Shown piece by piece: positions 1 through 6,035 of a stretch of DNA of 6,432 nt. This DNA is from Pseudobdellovibrionaceae bacterium. GTDB lineage: Bacteria > Bdellovibrionota > Bdellovibrionia > Bdellovibrionales > JAMPXM01. Location of the stretch: positions 1-6,432 of the forward strand of contig CAJYOV010000319.1 of NCBI GenBank assembly GCA_913776405.1, given 5' to 3'. Numbering within the stretch: the stretch's first letter is position 1; every line of letters begins with the position of its first letter. Under the pieces are notes generated by a model. That model ran no database searches. It saw nothing but the letters and a program-made list of their open reading frames with translations, and was not told the origin of the DNA. The translations under genes were made by a program, and so were the position numbers.

Positions 1-18
1 TGTCAGGCGATCACTCTC

Positions 19-38
19 TGAACTTTTTGTTCAAAAAG
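19..38. repeat. small AT-rich nested inverted repeat downstream of the LuxR-type gene
   Basis: TGAAC and GTTCA (19-33) flank a five-T loop, and the overlapping CTTTTT and AAAAAG (23-38) flank a GTTC loop, so two mutually exclusive hairpins could form. It starts seven bases past the stop codon of the gene ending at 45, where a terminator is expected. Both stems are short and AT-rich, and no clean U-tract follows on the minus strand, so termination is only a possibility. Confidence 0.35.
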
Positions 39-44
39 GACTAA

Positions 45-431
45 TTACAGTCCGAACGCGCCAGCGTCACCGTTCGAACCGATGTCCGTGCGGATTGGCG
101 TGACGTTGCCTGCAACAGTCGTGTTGCCAGCTGGAATTGTGTTGATCGTGTTTTGGTTTTGGCCAACAGCCATCTGTTGGTTGATCGCTGGCTGTGCAGC
201 TGGAGCTTCTGACTCGACGAAGCCGAGGTGTGGAAGGCACCATACGATAAGTTGCGCGCGCGACTTAACCGACATCTTTTTGTAGATGTTTGTGAGGTGG
301 AATTTTACGGTTTTTTCAGTAACGAAGAGTTGGTTCGCAACTTCTTTATTGCTCAAGCCTTTTGAAACAAGCTCTGCAACTTCCGCTTCACGATTCGACA
401 AACCTTTTTGAATCAATACATCTCTGAGCAT
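45..431 (-). CDS. stand-alone LuxR/GerE-type helix-turn-helix transcriptional regulator
   Basis: Predicted 128-residue cytoplasmic DNA-binding protein. Residues 11-64 form a typical LuxR C-terminal helix-turn-helix: LSNREAEV opens it, GLSNKEVANQL gives the first helices, and VTEKTVKFHLTNIYKKM is the recognition-helix region, followed by the usual VKSRAQLI end. Such domains bind DNA as dimers and control transcription. There is no response-regulator receiver or autoinducer-binding domain, because the HTH starts only ten residues from the N-terminus, as in the small spore regulator GerE. Residues 72-128 are a low-complexity tail rich in Ala, Asn, Gln, Thr and Gly with no recognisable domain; it looks disordered. 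The ATG start is well supported by GGGAGGAG five bases upstream. Without a sensory domain, control is likely through its own expression level or a partner protein (inference). The family call is secure; the regulon is unknown. Confidence 0.9.
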   Translation of the reverse strand: MLRDVLIQKGLSNREAEVAELVSKGLSNKEVANQLFVTEKTVKFHLTNIYKKMSVKSRAQLIVWCLPHLGFVESEAPAAQPAINQQMAVGQNQNTINTIPAGNTTVAGNVTPIRTDIGSNGDAGAFGL

Positions 432-436
432 CCTTG

Positions 437-444
437 CTCCTCCC
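437..444 (-). promoter_or_regulatory. strong Shine-Dalgarno for the LuxR-type gene
   Basis: On the minus strand this reads GGGAGGAG, separated by CAAGG (five bases) from the ATG at 431-429. It fixes the start codon and is the clearest ribosome binding site among the minus-strand genes here. Confidence 0.8.
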
Positions 445-585
445 GCTAAGATTAGGACTTTTGTTTAGTGAACTCGTAACTAGTTTCGATTTGCCCGCCT
501 CGCACAACTCATTCATTAAGTCGTTCGCCTCGAGCGTCGATCAACATTCAGCGGTCCGTGCTGCTTGCTAACCTGTCTCAAAGTC

Positions 586-660
586 TGACGGACCTTTTTC
601 GATTCCGCAACCCTTCCGTCACGAATTTTATAATTTCCGGCAACAAACTGGACTGACGGA
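586..660. repeat. TGACGGA motifs in alternating orientation (possible operator cluster)
   Basis: TGACGGA occurs at 586-592, its complement TCCGTCA at 615-621, and TGACGGA again at 654-660. A fourth copy (TCCGTCA, 826-832) and a TGACGG (839-844) lie nearer glnD. The middle pair extends to eight bases as TTCCGTCA (614-621) and TGACGGAA (654-661). Such spaced inverted copies upstream of a regulator gene resemble operator half-sites, or the arms of RNA stems. The role is inferred. Two further copies occur inside the coding regions (3169-3175 and 5020-5026). Confidence 0.35.
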
Positions 661-668
661 AATCCAGT
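647..668. repeat. ACTGGA/TCCAGT inverted repeat
   Basis: A perfect six-base inverted repeat, ACTGGA (647-652) and TCCAGT (663-668), with a ten-base loop that contains one of the TGACGGA motifs. It could be a hairpin in a leader RNA or part of a protein binding site. It lies more than 200 bases upstream of the LuxR-type start codon. Confidence 0.3.
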
Positions 669-716
669 CGGTGTCGCCAATGGTCGGCTTTACTTCGTCT
701 AGAAAGCAAGACTGAG

Positions 717-748
717 GGCCTTAAATTTGGTCGAAAGAAAGGCCTTAA
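717..748. repeat. GGCCTTAA direct repeat
   Basis: GGCCTTAA occurs at 717-724 and again at 741-748, exactly 24 bases apart. Because AAGGCCTT (739-746) is itself palindromic, GGCCTT (717-722) can also pair with AAGGCC (739-744) as a six-base stem with a 16-base loop. No function can be assigned. Confidence 0.3.
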
Positions 749-826
749 GTGCAGGAAACAACCGTTCTTTTCCCGTGGATAAACTAGGCCGACCTTCGCT
801 CGATCGAGAGGTTGTAAAAGTTGTGT

Positions 827-844
827 CCGTCAAATCTCTGACGG
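827..844 (-). terminator. possible weak terminator hairpin after glnD
   Basis: On the minus strand CCGTCA and TGACGG form a six-base GC-containing stem with a six-base loop, beginning 20 bases past the glnD stop codon. The following bases are ACACAACTTTTAC, so only a short, displaced T-run is present. The position suits an operon end, but the U-tract is poor. The arms are the same sequence as the TGACGGA motifs of this gap, so a binding site is an alternative. Confidence 0.35.
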
Positions 845-864
845 CCATTTGACCTTCTTACAAC

Positions 865-3252
865 CTAAGCGAATGTCCGGTTTAAACGTTCAACCAAGCT
901 TGCGGCAGTCACCCTTGCCGAAGGTTTTACGCCGAAGACGTCGTCGATTTGCCGACCCCACGTATGCACACGCGCCCAACGAATTTCGAGCGTCTCCGCT
1001 AGGAGTGCGTTCGCAGCCTGAAGAAGCGCGCCCTGCTGATCCTTGCCACGGAAACTGATGATCCATTCATATGTTCCTGACGAGACCAGAGTCACGTGAT
1101 CGAACTTGATAGGCTTTGCTGCCTTCGCCGTTCCTAGCGCTGCATTCGAGGAATTCGCGCGCTCTGTTTTTGCGTTCGTCTCTAGCGCGAGAGCCAGCAA
1201 CTTTTCGATCTGCTTCGGCGTTTTTTGTGTCTTCACCTCAAACCAGTCATAGACGCCTGCATCCTCAAACGTGTGAATCGAAGCATGGCGAATACCGAAG
1301 CCCGCGCGAGAGAGTGCTGCCACATACCTAACAAAGAGCCCCGGCTTATCATCTTTGGAATGAAAGCGAATCCAGGTCTGCCCCGCACGCGTTCTGAGAA
1401 CGAGAGGCGCCAGATCACCCGTCACTTCCCCTGCTAATTCAACTTTCGAGGCATGAAGGTAAGCTTCAAGGTCGTCGACTAATTTCTTAGGCGAAACCAT
1501 CGTCACCAAGAACGGGTCGATTTTTTCAACCCAGCCGCTGTCTAGCTTCCGAGCCTTCAACTCATCGGCAAACGCGATCGCACTTGAGGCTTCCGGTTTT
1601 TCCAGGTTCCCGACAAGTTCTGCAAGCAAGCGCTCTTTCCACGGCGTCCATGCGTCCGGGTTCGTCGCGCGAATATCGACGAATGTAAAGGCAGCGAGAA
1701 TTGGAATTCGCCGTCCACTCACACCCTTCCCAGAGAGAGAACTCCAAGTCTGAGGCGAAGCCGGATTCTCTCTGAAGGCAGCGGCGGAGAGCGCCAAATG
1801 CCTCTCGACGACCCAAGTAACCTCGCGAACAAACGCCTCGTTTTTTCCGAATGCGGTTAGGTCTTCGCGAGTGATTCCGATGCCCTCGATCGAATGATCG
1901 CCTTGGCGACCTTTCGCGATGTCGTGATAAAGACAAGCAAACGAGAGAATCTCCCAGTCTTTCTCACTCAAACTTTTGAGAAGCGGCTGAAGCTTGCCCG
2001 CTCGGCCGAGACTTTTCCGCAAGCGACTCAGTTCGCGGAGGGCCTGGAGGATATGGGCGTCGACCGAGAATCGATGATACTGATCGTGCTGAACGTGCCC
2101 GACGATTCTGCGAAATTCCGGCACGCAATGATCGATCAATCTCGATCGGAAAAGCGCTACCATCGGCGCCTCTTTCGCCGCCGAGTCCAGGAATTGCGTC
2201 AGCTTTCGACCCAGCATACGAGTGAGCTTCGGGTCGCGCGGGTGGTGCTCGAAGACGTCGTCAATCCGCAACCGAACACGATTTTGCATCAGCACCGAGG
2301 AGTCGAATTCCAACGCCTCAAATAGATCCTGAGGCTTCTCAAGTCGCACTGACTCAACCTTCTTAAGTCTCGCCTTGGTAGCGAGAGCTTGCTCGAACAC
2401 CCAATCGGCATAGAAGCTGACCCGCGAGACACCTTTTTGGATCTCTTTCATGAACGGCTTCGATGAGTCGTAGCCCAGCCAGCGCGCGATGGCCTCTTGT
2501 TCAGGCGCGGCCAGCAGATCCGTCGCTCCCTCGGAGAGATGCAGACGCTGACGAACAAGTAGGAAAAACTTCTTATAATAAGAGAGAACCGCAAACGGAT
2601 GTGGATCTCGGTTCTCGAACCTTTCTGGAAACAGGAGTTTCATCGCGAGCGCTTGCTCGAGGTCTCGCAGTCCGCCTGGACCGTATTTCAAGTTGGGTTC
2701 GAGGTAATTGCTGATCGAATCGAAGCGCTCGGCGCGGGCTCGGCGTTCCTCGACCATGGCCTGAGCGATGCGCGAGCGAACGTCGCTCCAAGACTTTCTA
2801 AGAGCGGTCTGCTGAACCGCGAGGTCTTGCGCGACTTCGGGCACCAACGCTTTCGCAGAGATGAGCGCAAGCACGTCAAACGGCTCAACTCCGACCGTCC
2901 AATCTTCACGGTCTTCTGGCATTCGGTATCGAAGCTTCAGACCCTGTTTGGAAAAATCAGTTGTGAGCCTGCGAACGGCGGCCTCATCACCCACGAACAA
3001 AAGATCGATGTCGGATTTTGGAGCGAGCTCGTTTCTTGACCAACTCCCGAGCGCGATCGGCCCCGACGAGATCCAGTCTGGGTGCGCTTCAAGTTTTGCG
3101 TGAAGAAGAGTTTGTAACCAGTCGGAAAAGAGCTCCGGATGAAAGTCGACGATTCTCGATTCATCACCTGACGGAACGCGAGCCGGCTTACGAAGCTGAC
3201 TCGTAAGCGCGGTCTCGATTTCGGTTTCGGTCAGGATAGACTTTGTTGCCAT
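865..3252 (-). CDS. glnD: GlnD-family [protein-PII] uridylyltransferase/uridylyl-removing enzyme
   Basis: Bifunctional cytoplasmic nitrogen sensor: it uridylylates PII when glutamine is low and removes UMP when glutamine is high. The 795 residues are about 100 shorter than the E. coli enzyme (890). Domain order is canonical. The nucleotidyltransferase domain has LGSWSRNE (68-75), D81 and D83 in SDIDLL, and probably D126 as the third carboxylate. The family signature EPNLKYGPGGLRD spans 185-197. The HD hydrolase domain shows QHDQYHRFSVDAH (388-400), YHDIAKGRQGDHS (442-454) with H443-D444, H485 and D526. Two C-terminal ACT domains follow: about 616-676 (DKPGLF; ASIHTFEDAGVYDWFEV) and 718-776 (ARVHTWGRQIDDVFGV). 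Both activities therefore look intact. The active-site loop is GSWSRNE rather than the GGYGRxE of E. coli-type enzymes, and 103-130 diverges. The start overlaps the end of mutS by 22 bases with no clear Shine-Dalgarno, suggesting translational coupling. No PII or glutamine synthetase gene lies in the window. Confidence 0.92.
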   Translation of the reverse strand: MATKSILTETEIETALTSQLRKPARVPSGDESRIVDFHPELFSDWLQTLLHAKLEAHPDWISSGPIALGSWSRNELAPKSDIDLLFVGDEAAVRRLTTDFSKQGLKLRYRMPEDREDWTVGVEPFDVLALISAKALVPEVAQDLAVQQTALRKSWSDVRSRIAQAMVEERRARAERFDSISNYLEPNLKYGPGGLRDLEQALAMKLLFPERFENRDPHPFAVLSYYKKFFLLVRQRLHLSEGATDLLAAPEQEAIARWLGYDSSKPFMKEIQKGVSRVSFYADWVFEQALATKARLKKVESVRLEKPQDLFEALEFDSSVLMQNRVRLRIDDVFEHHPRDPKLTRMLGRKLTQFLDSAAKEAPMVALFRSRLIDHCVPEFRRIVGHVQHDQYHRFSVDAHILQALRELSRLRKSLGRAGKLQPLLKSLSEKDWEILSFACLYHDIAKGRQGDHSIEGIGITREDLTAFGKNEAFVREVTWVVERHLALSAAAFRENPASPQTWSSLSGKGVSGRRIPILAAFTFVDIRATNPDAWTPWKERLLAELVGNLEKPEASSAIAFADELKARKLDSGWVEKIDPFLVTMVSPKKLVDDLEAYLHASKVELAGEVTGDLAPLVLRTRAGQTWIRFHSKDDKPGLFVRYVAALSRAGFGIRHASIHTFEDAGVYDWFEVKTQKTPKQIEKLLALALETNAKTERANSSNAALGTAKAAKPIKFDHVTLVSSGTYEWIISFRGKDQQGALLQAANALLAETLEIRWARVHTWGRQIDDVFGVKPSARVTAASLVERLNRTFA
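3231..3252 (-). other. 22-base mutS/glnD overlap (translational coupling)
   Basis: The glnD ATG (3252-3250) lies inside the last codons of mutS (Trp-Gln-Gln-Ser-Leu-Ser-stop), in another frame. The bases before the ATG read ATCGCGAG, with no spaced Shine-Dalgarno, so glnD translation probably depends on ribosomes finishing mutS. The overlap is read directly; coupling is inferred. Confidence 0.75.
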
Positions 3253-5801
3253 CTCGCGATTTGGTTCAAGGCCTCAAGCGGAGTCAGTTTTGAAATATCG
3301 ACTTCGCGGAGCTCGTGAACCAAAGGAGGAACTTCGACTTTCAGTTCGAGCTCGACGTCGTCGTCTTTCTCAATTGGAGTCGAATCCAACAACGCCATCA
3401 AGGACATTTGATGCGAATCGATCTTGCGGCCCGAAGTTTCGAGCTTCTTCAAAATCGACGCCGCTCGCTTCGTCACAGAATTTGGAAGGCCCGCGAGGCG
3501 ACCGACGTGAATCCCGTAGGACTTATTCGCTGGACCTTTGGCAAGCTGATGAAGGAAGCGGATCTCGGGGCCCGTTGCCGTCATCTCTTCGTGAATCCGC
3601 ATGTGCCCGTTCACAACTTGCGGGAACGTAGCCGCGAGCTCCGTGAGTTCATGGTAGTGAGTTGCGAAGAACGTCATCGACTTCTTCGACTCGATCAAGA
3701 ATTCGAGGATTGCTTGCGCGAGCGACATGCCGTCGTAGGTGCTCGTTCCGCGCCCGACTTCATCGAGAATGACGAGTGAATTTTCTGTCGCCATTTGAAG
3801 CATTTCCGCCGTTTCCTTCATCTCAACCATGAAGGTTGAAAGGCCTTCTGAGAGGAAGTCGCTTGCTCCGATTCGCGTGAAGATACGGTCAAAAACTGGA
3901 AGCTCCGCTTCCTTCGCGGGAACAAAACTTCCAGCTTGAGCGAGGATCGCCGCGACCGCCACTTGGCGCATCAAGGTCGATTTACCCGCCATGTTCGGGC
4001 CCGTGAGCAAAAGTGTTGCAGCTCGACTTAAGTGGATGTCGTTCGCCACGAAGGGAAGCGTCAATGCTTGCTCGATGACTGGGTGTCGGCTCGCACGAAC
4101 ATTCAAATGACCGTGCGCACTGAGAGTTGGTCGCACGTAATTTTGCTCAATCGCAAGTGCGGCTAGACCCGTAACGACATCAAGTTCAGCCCAGGCGTTT
4201 GCGATCTTTAAAAGTGAACGCGTTTCTTTCAGGCAAGTCGCAACCAAGCTTGAAAAGATTGTGGTTTCCATCTCAAGACGCTTTGACTGAGCCGAGAGCA
4301 CTTTCGTTTCGAGCTCAGCTAGTTCTTTCGTCAGATAGCGCTCAGCATTTGCGAGCGTTTGCTTTCGGTCGTATCGATCCGTCGGGACCTTGTCTTTGTG
4401 CGTGTTCGTGATTTCGATGTAGTAACCGAACACGTTGTTGAATCGAACCTTCAACGATGAGATTCCGGTGAGCTCTTTTTCTCGAGCTTCGAGTTGCATG
4501 ATCAGATCATGAGAGTTCGTTGAGAGATCAATCAACTCATCGAGATTCGCATTAACACCTTTTCGGATCAGGCCGCCGTTCTTCAATTGAATCGGTGGTT
4601 CATCGACCAGAGTCGTACGAATCTCACGCGCGATGTGTTCGGCTTTTGCGACAAGTTCAGTGTCCCACACCTCTGTCGGCGTGAGCCTACAAACTTCGAG
4701 TCCTGCTTCAAGACTCTCCGCTAACGCTACGAGATCACGCGGATTGCACGAGGGGTTGCCAAGCTTACCTAGACGCCGTTGGATGTCGCCCATCCCGCCT
4801 AAGACTTGACGAACTTCTTTAAGCGACCCCGAGTTCAAATCCTGCGGTCGAACCCAACGCTCAACGTGATCCAGACGGCGTTCAATCGCCTCGGGTTGGC
4901 AAAGCGGAAATTGAAGCCATGACTTGAAGAGACGAGAGCCCGCCGAAGTTTTGCAGCGGTTCACTGCATGAAAGAGTGTCCCTTGAACTTCGCCTTTATA
5001 AGTCTCGAACATCTCAAGATGACGGACGACGGTTGCCGGCAACTCCATTCGGTCGAGAAGTTCGCGGCGTTCAAAAGGCGCAAGCGTTTCAAGAATCTTT
5101 TCGCCTTGCATGTGAATGGCGTAACCCAAAACGCGGCGCGCGGCCTCCGGCCAATCGCCGTATTCAGGACCTAGTTCTTCATGCACCGTCACGATTGGGT
5201 GGAAACCGAAATGCGCTTTGAGACCGGCCTCGACTCGCTCTTTGTCTTGAGAAGTCGTGATGATTTCAACGGGTTGGAGGCTTGCCAAAAGTCGGTTGCG
5301 TCGAGCCTCATCCTTCACTTGGAAGTAAAAAGATTCGCCCGTTGTCGTATCCAAAAACGCGACACTCTTCGAATCGCAGGCCGCGATGTAGTTTGGGGTC
5401 AGCGCATCGAGCGTGTCCGGATCGAAAACGACACCGGGTGAAAGGATGCGTGTCACCGCGCGCTTTACGAGACCTTTGGCTAGCTTCGGATCTTCGATCT
5501 GATCGCAGATCGCAACCTTGTAACCATTAGAGAGAAGTTTGTTGATCGAGTTTGCGATCGAGTGGTGCGGAACTCCGCACATCGGAATCTGGTCTTCCGC
5601 ATTTTTGTTTCGAGATGTCAGAGCGATTCCCAAAACTGGCGCCGCGATTTCGGCGTCGCGATGGAACATCTCAAAGAAGTCGCCCATCCGAAAAAGCAGG
5701 ACCTTATCTTCATGCGCGGACTTCACATCCCAATATTGCTGCATGAGCGGAGTGAGTTTTCCAGTCGGCTGCGCTTTCGGCTGAATCTGTTCTGTAGACA
5801 T
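3231..5801 (-). CDS. mutS: DNA mismatch repair protein MutS
   Basis: Mismatch-recognition ATPase that binds mispairs and small loops as a dimer and recruits MutL. From the chosen start the protein has 856 residues, close to E. coli MutS (853). In this numbering the mismatch-binding domain begins at TPLMQQYW (17-24) and carries the Phe-x-Glu wedge motif in GDFFEMF (40-46: F42, E44). Connector, lever and clamp domains follow, with FGYYIEITN at 458-466. The ATPase domain has Walker A GPNMAGKST (601-609), Walker B VILDEVGRGTS (677-687) and the conserved THYHEL (714-719). KSYGIHVGRLAGLP (760-773) and a terminal SKLTPLEALNQI helix complete a full-length MutS1; there is no Smr domain as in MutS2. 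An in-frame ATG at 5873 would add 24 residues. I prefer 5801 because family members begin roughly 10-15 residues before the TPLMQQY segment, although neither start has a clear Shine-Dalgarno. It is the first gene of an apparent mutS-glnD operon. Confidence 0.95.
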   Translation of the reverse strand: MSTEQIQPKAQPTGKLTPLMQQYWDVKSAHEDKVLLFRMGDFFEMFHRDAEIAAPVLGIALTSRNKNAEDQIPMCGVPHHSIANSINKLLSNGYKVAICDQIEDPKLAKGLVKRAVTRILSPGVVFDPDTLDALTPNYIAACDSKSVAFLDTTTGESFYFQVKDEARRNRLLASLQPVEIITTSQDKERVEAGLKAHFGFHPIVTVHEELGPEYGDWPEAARRVLGYAIHMQGEKILETLAPFERRELLDRMELPATVVRHLEMFETYKGEVQGTLFHAVNRCKTSAGSRLFKSWLQFPLCQPEAIERRLDHVERWVRPQDLNSGSLKEVRQVLGGMGDIQRRLGKLGNPSCNPRDLVALAESLEAGLEVCRLTPTEVWDTELVAKAEHIAREIRTTLVDEPPIQLKNGGLIRKGVNANLDELIDLSTNSHDLIMQLEAREKELTGISSLKVRFNNVFGYYIEITNTHKDKVPTDRYDRKQTLANAERYLTKELAELETKVLSAQSKRLEMETTIFSSLVATCLKETRSLLKIANAWAELDVVTGLAALAIEQNYVRPTLSAHGHLNVRASRHPVIEQALTLPFVANDIHLSRAATLLLTGPNMAGKSTLMRQVAVAAILAQAGSFVPAKEAELPVFDRIFTRIGASDFLSEGLSTFMVEMKETAEMLQMATENSLVILDEVGRGTSTYDGMSLAQAILEFLIESKKSMTFFATHYHELTELAATFPQVVNGHMRIHEEMTATGPEIRFLHQLAKGPANKSYGIHVGRLAGLPNSVTKRAASILKKLETSGRKIDSHQMSLMALLDSTPIEKDDDVELELKVEVPPLVHELREVDISKLTPLEALNQIARWQQSLS

Positions 5802-5802
5802 C

Positions 5803-5816
5803 CGGTACGGGTACCG
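5803..5816. repeat. palindrome abutting the mutS start codon
   Basis: CGGTAC and GTACCG form a perfect inverted repeat with two central bases, ending one base before the preferred mutS ATG (5801-5799). In mRNA a five-base stem with a four-base loop could form exactly where a ribosome binding site would sit. It may be a regulatory element, or simply coding sequence if translation starts at 5873. Confidence 0.35.
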
Positions 5817-6021
5817 TGCGCCCGTTTCCTGGTCAATTAACGCTGCGAGTCTGAGTGAGGTTCTGCCGAACATTTGGGCATAAAAACAACGGTTTTTTAC
5901 CTGAGTCAGATTTCGTCCCCGACACTGATTTCAATGCCTCTCAAACGCGCTCACTGGATGAGCGTAAACCTTTCGGTCTCGAGTGCCCGTTTCTGGGCGC
6001 AAGCGACCGATCCTCTCCATG

Positions 6022-6027
6022 AAGGAG
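6022..6027 (+). promoter_or_regulatory. Shine-Dalgarno AAGGAG for the exported-protein gene
   Basis: AAGGAG lies five bases before an in-frame TTG (6033) and eight before GTG (6036). It supports a non-ATG start here over the in-frame ATGs at 5934 and 5958, which lack such a site. The ATG at 6019 is in a different frame. Confidence 0.6.
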
Positions 6028-6035
6028 ATCGCTTG

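Larger units (their letters stand above)
432..864. other. 433-base intergenic region without a credible gene
   Basis: This gap separates the end of glnD from the start of the LuxR-type gene, both on the minus strand. I see no reading frame with family resemblance and no tRNA or recognisable RNA. It contains the LuxR-type gene's Shine-Dalgarno, four TGACGGA heptamers in alternating orientation plus one TGACGG, an ACTGGA/TCCAGT inverted repeat, a GGCCTTAA direct repeat, a TATAAT-containing AT-rich patch at 624-637, and a hairpin next to glnD. A promoter for the LuxR-type gene should lie here, but I cannot place a -35/-10 pair convincingly. The length leaves room for a long 5' leader or a small RNA, neither of which is demonstrated. 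Confidence 0.6.
5802..6035. other. divergent intergenic region between mutS and the exported-protein gene
   Basis: Promoters for both the leftward mutS operon and the rightward gene should lie within these 234 bases. AT-rich patches occur around 5880-5898, including an A-run and a T-run, but I cannot fit a good -35/-10 pair on either strand. In-frame alternative starts for both flanking genes (5873 minus; 5934 and 5958 plus) fall in this region. Confidence 0.5.

Noticed and set aside
624..637. TATAAT at 629-634 on the plus strand as a promoter -10 element
   Set aside because: No acceptable -35 lies about 17 bases upstream on the plus strand and no rightward gene follows. The minus-strand reading (TATAAA) also lacks a good -35, so it is only noted as an AT-rich patch.
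849..1058. 69-codon plus-strand frame starting in the intergenic gap
   Set aside because: Most of it is antisense to the second ACT domain of glnD. It is Arg/Pro-rich, has no convincing Shine-Dalgarno and shows no family resemblance.
1894..2325. 143-codon plus-strand open frame inside glnD
   Set aside because: It is antisense to the conserved HD region of glnD, has no family resemblance, and is explained as a shadow of a strongly supported gene.
3315..3779. 154-codon plus-strand open frame inside mutS
   Set aside because: It lies antisense to the MutS ATPase and C-terminal region, is Arg-rich with no recognisable domain, and is a shadow frame.
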